Below are positions 7,987 to 17,275 of a DNA stretch of 64,000 bases, one piece after another (the first letter of the stretch is position 1; every line of letters begins with the position of its first letter). The DNA is from S34-282 sp034422075. Its GTDB lineage: Bacteria > Chloroflexota > Dehalococcoidia > Lucifugimonadales > Australimonadaceae. The stretch covers positions 1-64,000 of the forward strand of contig DAOUJX010000058.1 in assembly GCA_034422075.1 (NCBI GenBank), read 5' to 3'. Below the pieces are notes generated by a model that worked only from the letters and a program-made list of their open reading frames with translations, made no database searches and was not told the DNA's origin. The position numbers and the translations under genes are program-made.

Positions 7987-10596
7987 ATGGCCACCCCCGT
8001 CCGCGCCCAGTACCTCCGCATGAAGGCGCAGCACCCCGACGCGCTGCTCCTCTTCCGCATGGGCGACTTCTACGAGACGTTCGATGAGGACGCGGAGGTC
8101 GCCGCGCGCGACCTGGAGATCGTCCTCACGCAGCGGGACATGGGGCAGGGCGAGAAGGTGGCGCTCGCCGGCATTCCCTACCACGCCCTCGACTCCTACC
8201 TCGCGCGCCTCGTCAAGAAGGGCCACCGCGTCGCCATCTGCGAGCAGGTCAGCGAGCCGGACGGGCGGCGCCTCGTCGACCGCGCCGTCGTGCGGGTCGT
8301 CACACCGGGCACCGTCGTCGAGCCGCAGCTTCTCGACCAGGCGGCCAACAACTACCTCGCCGCCGTCGCCTTCGACGACGACCGAGCGGGCATCGCGCAC
8401 GCCGACATCAGCACGGGCGAGTTCGCGGTGACAGAGGTGGCGCCGGAGCTGGTGGAGCGGGAGCTGGCGCGGCTGGCCCCGGCCGAGGTGCTCGTCGCGA
8501 AGCCCACGGCGGCGCAGGTCGGCAACGCGCGCGCGGAGTATGTCGTTACCGCGCTGGACGATGCGTCCTTCAACGCGCGCGCGGCCCGCCGAAGGCTGCT
8601 TGAGCACTTCGGCGCGTCGACGCTCGAGGCCTTCGGCATCGATGGCTCGCCGCTGGCTGCGGCCGCTGCCGGCGCCATCGTCGACTACCTCGGCCGGACG
8701 CACCAGGCGGCGGTCGCGCTGCTCCACTCGCTGCGCAGCTACAGCACCGATGCCTTCATGGTGCTCGACCCGCAGACGCGCCGCAATCTCGATTTGTTCG
8801 AGGGAGGGCGCTGGGGCGAGCGGCAGCACTCGCTGCTCGCCGTGCTCGATGGGACCAAGACGCCGATGGGCGCGCGGCTGCTGCGCCGCTGGCTTGGCGA
8901 GCCGCTGCTCGATATCGACGCGCTGCGACGCCGCCACGACGCCGTGGAGTGGCTGAGCGCCGCGACGGTGCGGCTGCGCCGCTTCCAGGACGTGCTGGGG
9001 CGCGTCAGCGACATCGAGCGCGTCCTGCACCGCATCGGCGTCGGCGCAGCGCTGCCCCGCGAAGTCGTCGCGCTGCGCCGCTCCCTCGAGCAGGCGCCCG
9101 CGCTCCGCGAGCTGCTCGCCGATGCGCCCGATGCGCTGGGCTGGCTTTCTGCGGAGGTCAGGCCGTGCGACGACGCCGTCGGGCTGATCGCGACGGCTAT
9201 TGCCGACGAGCCCCAGGGCGAGCTGGGCCACGGCGGCGTCATGCGCCCGGGCTTTTCGCGCGAACTGGACGAGTTGCGCGCCGCATCGACCGACGCGCAC
9301 GCCTACATCGCCAGCTTGGAGCGCAGCGAGCGCGAGCGCACGGGCATCCCGAACCTCAAGGTGGGCTACAACAAGGTGTTCGGCTACTACCTGGAGGTGA
9401 CCAACCCGCACCTGCAGCGCGTGCCGGAGGAGTACGTGCGCCGCCAGACGCTCACCGGCGCCGAGCGCTTCTACACGCCCGAACTCAAGGAGCACGAGAA
9501 CCGGGTGCTGAACGCCCGCGAGCGGCTGGAAGAGCTAGAGACCGCCCTGTACCGGCAGGCGTGCCGCCAGCTCGCCGGGATGAGCGAACAGATCGCCCAG
9601 AGCGCGCACGCCATCGCCGTCGTCGATGTGCTCGCCGCGCTCGCCGACGTCGCCTCGCGCTCCTCCTACGTGCGCCCGTCCATCGACGACGGGGACGTCA
9701 TCGACGTGCGCGATGGGCGCCACCCCGTGGTGGAGCGGCTGCAGGGCGCCGGCACCTTCGTCCCCAACGACCTGCTGCTCTCGTGCGCCGACCAGCAGCT
9801 CATCGTGCTGACGGGCCCCAACATGGCGGGCAAGTCCACCTACCTGCGGCAGGCGGCGCTCATCGTGCTGATGGCGCAGGTCGGCTCGTTCGTGCCCGCC
9901 AAGTCGGCGCACGTCGGCGTCGTCGACCGCATCTTCACGCGGGTAGGGCTGCAGGACGACCTTGCGGCGGGCCAATCGACCTTCATGGTCGAGATGCTGG
10001 AGACGGCCGCCATCCTCCACCAGGCCACGCCCCGCTCGCTGGTGGTGCTGGATGAGATAGGGCGGGGGACATCGACCTACGACGGCATCTCCATCGCGCA
10101 GGCGGTCGCGGAGCACATCCACAACGCACCGCGCCTTGGCTGCCGCACGCTCTTCGCGACCCACTACCACGAGTTGACGGAGCTGGCCTCGCGGTTGCCG
10201 AGGGTGCGCAACTTCAACGTCGCCGTCGCGGAGCAAGGGGACGGCGTCGCGTTCCTGCACCGCATCGTCCCCGGCGGTGCGGACCGCTCCTACGGCGTCC
10301 ACGTCGCGCAGCTGGCGGGCCTGCCGAGCCCGGTCGTGCAGCGTGCGTGGGAGCTGCTGGCCTCGCACGAGCAATCGGGCGCCGCCCGGCCGAGAGCCGC
10401 CCGTGCAAGAGAACAGCAGATGCCGCTCTTCTCCGAAGCGGCGCCCAGCCGCGCCCTCGAAGCGCTGGAGGCGCTGGACCTGGACGGCCTCACGCCGCTG
10501 GAGGCGCTGAACAAGCTCTTCGAGCTGCAGCAGATGGCGAACGAGTCCGAGGGCGGCAATGGTAGAGTGGGGCGCACCGGAGAAGGGGATGGCTAA
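7987..10596 (+). CDS. mutS: DNA mismatch repair protein MutS
   Basis: 869 residues, full length for MutS1. The N-terminal mismatch-recognition domain has the Phe-x-Glu type element (FRMGDFYETF). The C-terminal ABC ATPase has Walker A GPNMAGKSTYLRQ near residue 608, Walker B LVVLDEIGRGTST and the FATHYHELTEL switch. It recognises mismatches and starts repair. No mutL lies in the window. The gene seems to have its own promoter with a leaderless start, and is followed after 18 nt by a small unknown gene with a strong ribosome site. Confidence 0.97.
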   Translation: MATPVRAQYLRMKAQHPDALLLFRMGDFYETFDEDAEVAARDLEIVLTQRDMGQGEKVALAGIPYHALDSYLARLVKKGHRVAICEQVSEPDGRRLVDRAVVRVVTPGTVVEPQLLDQAANNYLAAVAFDDDRAGIAHADISTGEFAVTEVAPELVERELARLAPAEVLVAKPTAAQVGNARAEYVVTALDDASFNARAARRRLLEHFGASTLEAFGIDGSPLAAAAAGAIVDYLGRTHQAAVALLHSLRSYSTDAFMVLDPQTRRNLDLFEGGRWGERQHSLLAVLDGTKTPMGARLLRRWLGEPLLDIDALRRRHDAVEWLSAATVRLRRFQDVLGRVSDIERVLHRIGVGAALPREVVALRRSLEQAPALRELLADAPDALGWLSAEVRPCDDAVGLIATAIADEPQGELGHGGVMRPGFSRELDELRAASTDAHAYIASLERSERERTGIPNLKVGYNKVFGYYLEVTNPHLQRVPEEYVRRQTLTGAERFYTPELKEHENRVLNARERLEELETALYRQACRQLAGMSEQIAQSAHAIAVVDVLAALADVASRSSYVRPSIDDGDVIDVRDGRHPVVERLQGAGTFVPNDLLLSCADQQLIVLTGPNMAGKSTYLRQAALIVLMAQVGSFVPAKSAHVGVVDRIFTRVGLQDDLAAGQSTFMVEMLETAAILHQATPRSLVVLDEIGRGTSTYDGISIAQAVAEHIHNAPRLGCRTLFATHYHELTELASRLPRVRNFNVAVAEQGDGVAFLHRIVPGGADRSYGVHVAQLAGLPSPVVQRAWELLASHEQSGAARPRAARAREQQMPLFSEAAPSRALEALEALDLDGLTPLEALNKLFELQQMANESEGGNGRVGRTGEGDG

Positions 10597-10614
10597 AGTG
10601 GCAAGGAGGCCAAG

Positions 10615-10965
10615 GTGACCTCGCGCTGGGGAGGAGCGTCCAAGCGGGTGCTCAGAGAGTCGTCCAACCGGGGCGACGGCGACGACCACCTCTTCGAGAT
10701 GGAGGGCGCGGTGCGCCTGACGCTGTTCGTGCCGCCCAACCACCGCATGAAGGGCTACCGCGAACTGCGCACCGAGCTGGAGGCGCTCGGTTGCCAGGTC
10801 GTCTTCCCCTCGAGCGCGCCTGCCGCCTTGCGCGAATCGCCGGGCCCCCGCCACCGCGCCATCAACATCGAGGCGCTCGACGGCATACCGGACGAAGCAC
10901 TCCGCGCCGCCCACCGCTGGGCGCACAAGCGCGACCTGCTGCACAGCTTCATGCGCTATCTGTGA
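10615..10965 (+). CDS. Small conserved-type protein of unknown function
   Basis: 116 residues, GTG start at 10615 preceded by a strong AAGGAGG (10603-10609). I do not recognise a family. The chain is hydrophilic, with a predicted beta-alpha-beta centre (LTLFVPPNHRMKGYREL, then CQVVFPS) and an Arg/His-rich helical C-terminus (AAHRWAHKRDLLHSFMRYL). No signal peptide or membrane segment. It is probably co-transcribed with mutS, 18 nt upstream; its role there is unknown. Confidence 0.7.
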   Translation: MTSRWGGASKRVLRESSNRGDGDDHLFEMEGAVRLTLFVPPNHRMKGYRELRTELEALGCQVVFPSSAPAALRESPGPRHRAINIEALDGIPDEALRAAHRWAHKRDLLHSFMRYL

Positions 10966-10986
10966 GGGCTGCTGTCGGCCCGCCGC

Positions 10987-12291
10987 CTATTCTGCGTTCC
11001 TCGACTCTTCCTCGCGCAGCAGTTGGGCGGCGTGTTCCAGGAGGGTGCGCTCGCGGTCGCGGGGTGTGGCGCGCGATTCGAAGTAGCGCTTGAGCGCGTC
11101 AATCGGCGCGAGGGACTCCGCCTCGTCGACATGGAGGCGCGTCCGCTGCTCGCGGTGCACCTGCCGCTCGATGGCCGCGACGTAGTGCGCGCGCGACAGC
11201 GCGTGGCGGACGTCGTTCTCGCGGAACAGCGGCTCGTCCGCCGCCTCCATTGCCACGCGCACACGGACGATGGCGCCGTCGGTGGCGTCGCCGCGGCGCG
11301 CGATCGCCTTCAGCGCGGCTTCGGTCGGGTCTGCGCCGGGCGTCGCCGAGGCGTCGATGGTCAGCATCCGGCGCGCGCCGACCGGCACGAACGCGAAATC
11401 GGTCACGCGTTCGCCGCGCGGCAGCGACGGGTCGAGGTCGATGACGCAGAAGCCCTTGGTGTCGCCCTCCTCAGAGAAGTCGACGCGTTGCAGGCTGCCG
11501 GGGTAGACGACGCGCGGGTGCTCGGTCAGCACCTGGTGCTTGTGAATGTGGCCCAGCGCCACGTAGTCGAACGCGGGGTTGGCGACGGCGCCCAGCGGCA
11601 GTTGGTGGTCCTTGCCGAGCATCATCGAGCGCTCCGATGACAGCGCCGCACCGGAGACGGTGACGTGGCCGCACATGAAGGAGGGCAAGGCGGGGTCGAG
11701 CGCGTCCGCCTGCGCCTGGAGTGTGCGCTGCAGGCGCTCCTCGATGCTGCGGGTGATCTCGGCCATCGTCAGGTTGCGCGTCTCCTCTCGTGCCATGTGC
11801 TCGCCGATGCGTATCCACGGGAGCGAGACCACTTGCACGCGCCCCGCTGGCGTATCGACGCCGTACGTCCCCAGCTCGGAGCCGACCGAGACGTTGGCCA
11901 CGTCCAGCGTGGGGAAGATGTCCAGCGCCGTGGCGCGGTTGGGCACGTGCGGCAGGTCGTGGTTGCCGATGGTCAGGAAGACGGGGACGCCGCTCGACGC
12001 GAGGCGGGCGATGCGCCGCGCGAACTCGCGCTGGTGGGTCTGCGACGGGTCGCGGCTCTTGTAGGCGTCGCCTGCGAGCAGGACGAGGTCGACGCCGTTG
12101 TCGAGCGCGTACGCAACCGCCTCATCGAACGTCGAGAGGAAGTCGAGCAGCCGCGTGGACGCACCGACATACTCGGCGCGCGGAACGCCCGGCGCGAAGT
12201 GCTCCGGCAGCGCCTCGACGTCCTCCTTGGTCGCCGGCCTCCCGTAGTTCTCGACGCCGATGTGGATGTCGCTCAGGTGGAGGATGCGCAT
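10987..12291 (-). CDS. sbcD: DNA repair exonuclease SbcD/Mre11 family
   Basis: 434-residue calcineurin-like phosphoesterase. All Mre11 metal-site motifs are present in order: LSDIHIG (D-x-H), LAGDAYKSRD, TIGNHDLPH, a later MCGH and GHIHKHQ. A C-terminal capping region follows to residue 434. Start ATG 12291 is selected because the phosphoesterase fold begins there (MRILHLSDIH); the frame is open further upstream but runs into glyQS. The SbcC/Rad50 partner is not in the window, so it is either elsewhere or this is a stand-alone nuclease. Expected role: processing hairpins and double-strand ends. Confidence 0.92.
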   Translation of the reverse strand: MRILHLSDIHIGVENYGRPATKEDVEALPEHFAPGVPRAEYVGASTRLLDFLSTFDEAVAYALDNGVDLVLLAGDAYKSRDPSQTHQREFARRIARLASSGVPVFLTIGNHDLPHVPNRATALDIFPTLDVANVSVGSELGTYGVDTPAGRVQVVSLPWIRIGEHMAREETRNLTMAEITRSIEERLQRTLQAQADALDPALPSFMCGHVTVSGAALSSERSMMLGKDHQLPLGAVANPAFDYVALGHIHKHQVLTEHPRVVYPGSLQRVDFSEEGDTKGFCVIDLDPSLPRGERVTDFAFVPVGARRMLTIDASATPGADPTEAALKAIARRGDATDGAIVRVRVAMEAADEPLFRENDVRHALSRAHYVAAIERQVHREQRTRLHVDEAESLAPIDALKRYFESRATPRDRERTLLEHAAQLLREEESRNAE

Positions 12292-12340
12292 GGGCGCGTC
12301 TAGGTAAGCACGGCGCAGCGTTCCGCGCAATGCCCCTGCG

Positions 12341-13702
<1,362 letters not shown>

Positions 13703-13754
13703 GACGGCCTCCGTGGAGACAGGGTTCGCCGCGTGGTGTCGCAGCGTAGCGCTC

Positions 13755-13764
13755 AGTATAGACT
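13755..13764. promoter_or_regulatory. Overlapping divergent -10 boxes, glyQS / sulfurtransferase
   Basis: On the minus strand TATACT (13760-13755) is a perfect -10 for glyQS. On the plus strand TATAGACT (13757-13764) sits 20 nt before the sulfurtransferase ATG, with AGGAGG at 13771-13776 between. The two boxes overlap by 4 bp, so the two polymerases should compete. Confidence 0.5.
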
Positions 13765-13784
13765 ACGTGTAGGAGGCATGGCCC

Positions 13785-14624
13785 ATGGCGACCTATCCCA
13801 ACGCCGATCTGCTGGTGGAGACGGACTGGCTGGCAGCGCACCTCGATGACCCGGGCCTGCGCCTCGTGGACATGGGCGTTCGGCTAGGCGAGGAGCCGCG
13901 CACGCAGCGCATCCCCGGCGCCGTCAGCCCGCCGCATCCCTACCTCAAGGGCACCGACAACGCGCGATTCGTCGCGGGGCCGGACGAGGCCAAGGCCCTC
14001 ATCGAGGCACTGGGCATCGGCGACGGCGCGCCCGTCGTCGCGTATGACAGCGCGCGATCGCTCAACGCCGCGCGGCTGTGGTGGGTGCTACGCTACTACG
14101 GTCACGCCAACGTCCGCGTCCTCAACGGCGGCTTCGACAAGTGGACCGCCGAGGGCAGGGTGGTCGAGGATGCCAATGGCAACGCTGCGGCGCCCGCAAC
14201 CTTCACGCCGCGCGCCGACCCAGAAGTCCTGTCCACGGTCGATACGCTGCGCAGCGCGGTCGGCGACGCAGCCAGCGTGATATGGGACACGCGCTCGCTC
14301 GGCGAGTACACGGGCGAGGTCGACCGGGGCAACGCCCGCGCCGGCCACGTGCCGGGCGCGCGCCACCTCGAGTGGTCGGACCTGATGTCGGCGGACGCCA
14401 CGTTCAGGCCCGCAGGCGAGGTCCAGGCGGCGCTGGAGGAACTGGGCATAACGCCGGACAAGCGCGTCCATACCTACTGACAGGGGGGCATCCGTGCGGC
14501 GCACGGTGCGTTCATCCTGGCGCTCATGGGCTACCCGAGCGTCTGCGTATATGACGGCTCGATGGCAGAGTGGGCGAACCGCGACGACACGCCGCTGACG
14601 TCGCTGGAGTTGGGAGACGATTGA
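13785..14624 (+). CDS. Thiosulfate sulfurtransferase (tandem rhodanese), candidate selenoprotein with Sec232
   Basis: Read through an in-frame TGA at 14478-14480, the frame gives 279 residues, the normal length of a two-domain rhodanese (SseA/TST type). Domain 1 (about 10-130) has VVAYDSARSLNAARLWW and VLNGGFDKW; domain 2 (about 150-275) has IWDTRSLGEY and GHVPGARHLEW. The TGA falls exactly where the catalytic cysteine should be: HTY-U-QGGIRAAHGAF, and 46 conserved downstream codons (VYDGSMAEW) run to a TGA stop at 14622. A hairpin starts 1 nt after the TGA (14481-14519). I infer selenocysteine at residue 232. The alternative is a nonsense mutation or sequencing error. Start ATG 13785 has GGAGG at 8 nt. 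Automatic annotation would stop at 14480 and lose the active site. Confidence 0.85.
14481..14519 (+). promoter_or_regulatory. Putative bacterial SECIS hairpin after the in-frame UGA
   Basis: Upper stem CCGTGC (14492-14497) pairs perfectly with GCACGG (14501-14506) around a 3-nt loop GGC. The lower stem pairs 14481-14489 with 14510-14519 (Watson-Crick and G-U, one bulged A at 14514), separated by a small internal loop. The loop begins 17 nt after the UGA and starts with G, which fits the known bacterial SECIS rule of a G at the first two loop positions and 16-37 nt spacing. Pairing was checked by eye; no energy was calculated. Confidence 0.7.
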
Positions 14625-14626
14625 GC

Positions 14627-15355
14627 ATGCGCAGGCTTGTACGCTGGCTGGTCTCGACGACGAAGGGCAGGGTGGTTATCGCGGCGCTCGTGGTGGCGGC
14701 CATCCCGCTCCTGTGGCTCGCGTGGTGGCTCGGCTCCCCGCTCTTCCTCGACAAGACCGTCATCGAGGAGTTCCCGCGCGCCTCGGCAGGCTCGGTCCCC
14801 GAGAACATGACGCTGTCGCGCGATGAGGTGATGGAGCTGACGCGCGGGGTGCCGGAGGAGGAGGTCGAGCGCATCATCGAGGCGATGGAGGGGGGTGGTG
14901 CGTCCATGGCCATGACCATGGCCGGCGCCGAGGCCATCATGGAGGGGCGCGCCGAGGTGGAGGAGAAGGCGATGGAGCAGATGCCGGCAGGCGAGGACGG
15001 CGCGCCTGTTGCGCTGCTCAGCGGCCAGTTCCGCGACGCCGACAGCTTCCACCGCGGCCAGGGCGACGCGACGCTCTATCGCCTTGCCGACGGCTCGCAG
15101 CTGCTGCGGTTCGAGGGGCTGCGCGTGACGAACGGCCCCGACCTGCGCGTCTTGCTGAGCAAGCACCCCGACCCGATGACCCGCGACGAGTTCAGCAGTG
15201 CGGAGTACGTTGAGATCGAGCCGCTCAAGGGGAACATCGGCGACCAGAACTACGAGCTGCCGTCAGACATCGACGGGACCGACTACCAATCGGTCGTCAT
15301 CTACTGCAAGCCGTTCCACGTGCTCTTCAGCATCGCGCCGCTGTCCGCGCCGTAG
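14627..15355 (+). CDS. Membrane-anchored DM13-domain protein
   Basis: 242 residues. An N-terminal membrane segment (about residues 15-35) is followed by a charged, Glu/Met-rich linker and a DM13 domain in the last 110 residues: SGQFRDADSFHRGQG, LLRFEGLRVTNGPDLRV, LKGNIGDQNYELP and VVIYCKPFHVLFS with the conserved cysteine. DM13 is thought to act in electron transfer, outside the membrane. The ATG lies 2 nt after the stop of the sulfurtransferase, provided that gene is read through its UGA. This makes the two genes an operon and supports readthrough. Confidence 0.85.
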   Translation: MRRLVRWLVSTTKGRVVIAALVVAAIPLLWLAWWLGSPLFLDKTVIEEFPRASAGSVPENMTLSRDEVMELTRGVPEEEVERIIEAMEGGGASMAMTMAGAEAIMEGRAEVEEKAMEQMPAGEDGAPVALLSGQFRDADSFHRGQGDATLYRLADGSQLLRFEGLRVTNGPDLRVLLSKHPDPMTRDEFSSAEYVEIEPLKGNIGDQNYELPSDIDGTDYQSVVIYCKPFHVLFSIAPLSAP

Positions 15356-15361
15356 GCGCCG

Positions 15362-16141
15362 CTATTCGCCGATCGCGAACGCTATCGTCACCCGCGCCTC
15401 GATGCTGAGGCTTCCGGGCAGGATGGGGGTCGAGAACGATGCGTCCGCAAACGCCGCCTCGCCGCGCGCCAGCGGCACCGAGTACGACGACTGGTCGCTG
15501 GAGATGAGGACGGGCGCACCCCGCGCAACGCCCGCCTCCGCCGCGAGCAGGTCGGCCTGGGCGGTGGCGTCGCGGACGGCGAGTTGCCACGCCTTGCGCT
15601 GTGCGTCCTCGGGCTCCTCCGCCTCGAAGCGGATGTCGTTGACGCGCGTCGAGTCGCCGCCGGCCTGCACCGCCGCATCGATCAGCTCGCCCACCGTGTC
15701 GAGGTCGCGCACCGTGACGTTCAGGAAGTTGGACACGCGGAAGCCGGTGAGGCGCGGCCCGCCTTCGGAGCGGTAGTCGTACTCGGGCTGGATGTTGAAG
15801 TACGCCGTCTCGATGTCGTCGTTCGCAACGCCGTGCTGCTTGAGCGCCGTCAGCATCGCATCGAGGGCCGAGGCCGCTTCGCCGCGCGCTTCGGCGATGG
15901 TGTCGGCGATGCTCTCGACGCCGAGCGAGAGCCGGGCGACGTCCGCCGTCACCTCGACGCTGCCGGCGCCCGTCACCAGGATGGTGTTGGCGGGAGGGTA
16001 GCCCTGCGCAGCGCCGCCCGTGTAGACCACGGGGCCGTCGGCGGGCCCGTCGTCGCCGTTGGCGCACGCCGCAGCGGTCAGCGCAGCCAGGGTGAGCACC
16101 GCAAGCAGAGTGGTGGCCCAGATGTGTGTGCGTCGTCGCAT
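15362..16141 (-). CDS. SIMPL-domain (DUF541) lipoprotein
   Basis: 259 residues. A basic N-terminus, hydrophobic stretch and lipobox LTAAAC give a lipoprotein signal. The mature part starts with a short acidic linker, then the SIMPL fold: ILVTGAGSVEVTADVARLSLGVE, VANDDIETAYFNIQPEY, the VSNFLNVTVRDLD segment and a C-terminal ARVTIAFAIGE. SIMPL proteins are periplasmic or surface proteins of poorly defined function (the founder interacts with a signalling kinase in animals; the bacterial homologue is YggE). GGGAGGAGG precedes the ATG. It converges on the DM13 gene with 6 nt between the stops. Confidence 0.9.
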   Translation of the reverse strand: MRRRTHIWATTLLAVLTLAALTAAACANGDDGPADGPVVYTGGAAQGYPPANTILVTGAGSVEVTADVARLSLGVESIADTIAEARGEAASALDAMLTALKQHGVANDDIETAYFNIQPEYDYRSEGGPRLTGFRVSNFLNVTVRDLDTVGELIDAAVQAGGDSTRVNDIRFEAEEPEDAQRKAWQLAVRDATAQADLLAAEAGVARGAPVLISSDQSSYSVPLARGEAAFADASFSTPILPGSLSIEARVTIAFAIGE

Positions 16142-16285
16142 CGCTCGCCTCCTCCCGCAAGGGCAGTGGGGATTCTATACGCCTTTCCTGGATGGGCTCG
16201 CGGCATCGGCCCGCGACCCTTCCTTCACTAGAGAGTACGCACGCCAGCGCCGAATCGTTCCATCGAGGCGCGCGCCGTGCGTTGC

Positions 16286-16291
16286 TATACT
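16286..16291 (+). promoter_or_regulatory. -10 box TATACT for signal peptidase I
   Basis: TATACT lies 26 nt before the lepB ATG, implying a leader of about 20 nt. No clear -35 match. Confidence 0.45.
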
Positions 16292-16317
16292 GACCGGAGC
16301 GTTAGCCGCCGCTCACC

Positions 16318-16914
16318 ATGCGTACGATAGCCCGCGAATCCATTCAGGCGATCGCCCTGGCGACGCTCCTTGCCCTGCTGTTTCAGTCGGGGGCGCAGGC
16401 GTTCCAGGTGCAGGGCCCGTCGATGGAGCCGAGCCTTGATGAGTACGACTACCTGCTGGTCGACAAGGCGGGATACCTTGCGCTCGATGCGGAGCGCGCC
16501 GCGCGCTACATCCCCGGCATCGAGGCGGAGCCGGGGGAGACCTGGCGGCCGTTCGGCGAACCGAAGCGCGGCGACATCATCGTCTTTCGCTACCCACTCG
16601 ACCCGGAGCAGCTGTTCGTCAAGCGCATCGTCGGCATGCCCGGAGATGCGGTGCGGATAGAGGACGGCGCCCTGTACGTGAACCAGAAGCTGCTGGAGGA
16701 GCCTTACGTCGAAAGCACCCCTAGGCAGTCCTTCGACGAGGTGATCGTCGAGCCCGGCCGCTACTACGTGCTCGGCGACAACCGCGCGCAGAGCAGCGAC
16801 TCCCGCCAGTGGGGCACGGTGCCGGAGGAGAACATCGTTGGTGAGGTGGCGTTCCGCTTCTGGCCGTTCTCCCGGCTCGGCACGTTCGGCAACCTGGGCT
16901 CGCCGCTCTGGTAG
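16318..16914 (+). CDS. lepB: Signal peptidase I
   Basis: 198 residues, S26 family. One N-terminal membrane anchor (residues 8-28), then the catalytic serine box QGPSMEPSL, the catalytic lysine box FVKRIVGMPGD, and box E GDNRAQSSDSRQWG. It removes signal peptides from secreted proteins such as the lipid-free exports encoded here. The ATG at 16318 starts just before the anchor. It ends 10 nt before tRNA-Lys. Confidence 0.95.
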   Translation: MRTIARESIQAIALATLLALLFQSGAQAFQVQGPSMEPSLDEYDYLLVDKAGYLALDAERAARYIPGIEAEPGETWRPFGEPKRGDIIVFRYPLDPEQLFVKRIVGMPGDAVRIEDGALYVNQKLLEEPYVESTPRQSFDEVIVEPGRYYVLGDNRAQSSDSRQWGTVPEENIVGEVAFRFWPFSRLGTFGNLGSPLW

Positions 16915-16924
16915 GCTAGAGTAC

Positions 16925-16999
16925 GGCCCCGTAGCTCAACGGCAGAGCGTCGGGCTTTTAACCCGAGCGTTGTGGGTTCGAGTCCCACCGGGGTCACCA
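16925..16999 (+). tRNA. tRNA-Lys (anticodon TTT)
   Basis: 75 nt including an encoded CCA. Acceptor GGCCCCG pairs with CGGGGTC, the D arm is GCTC-AACGGCA-GAGC, the anticodon stem TCGGG/CCCGA encloses loop CTTTTAA, and the T arm is GTGGG-TTCGAGT-CCCAC. The discriminator is A. It marks the left border of the variable island. Confidence 0.97.
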
Positions 17000-17275
17000 A
17001 GCTTGATGAAATCAAAAACCTCTCGCCTGAAGTTCCCGCTGGTTCTGTAGGGGCAGCATGACTCCCCAATTATCCCAGCTGACAACCTAGCCGAGCGGCA
17101 GCGCCTCTACTTCCATTTAGTAGCGAGGTTCTGACTGCATTGGCATGCAACCGGCCCGCGATCCCGTGCCCTCACTGGCTAGCCCGGGACACACTGCCCA
17201 CCAAGCGGTAGGGCACCTCGAGCGAGACGCGACACCGTTTCGGGTTCGAGCGATCCATGTTGAGGGCAATACAGC

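Noticed and set aside
14570..14626. Upstream extension of the DM13 gene to 14570
   Set aside because: It overlaps the conserved C-terminus of the sulfurtransferase in another frame; the membrane anchor begins at ATG 14627.
16764..17069. Minus-strand ORF overlapping tRNA-Lys (contains PVGLEPTTLGLKARRSAVE)
   Set aside because: This peptide is the typical antisense translation of a tRNA gene and is a well-known false gene.
17085..17160. tRNA-like stretch with a 5-bp CTACT/AGTAG stem and a 7-nt loop after tRNA-Lys
   Set aside because: The loop lacks U33, the D arm does not pair, and no T arm or acceptor stem can be built. At best a remnant.
17242..17250. GGGTTCGAG copy as a possible attachment-site repeat of the tRNA-Lys 3' end
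   Set aside because: Only the universal T-loop core matches (9 nt); flanks do not.
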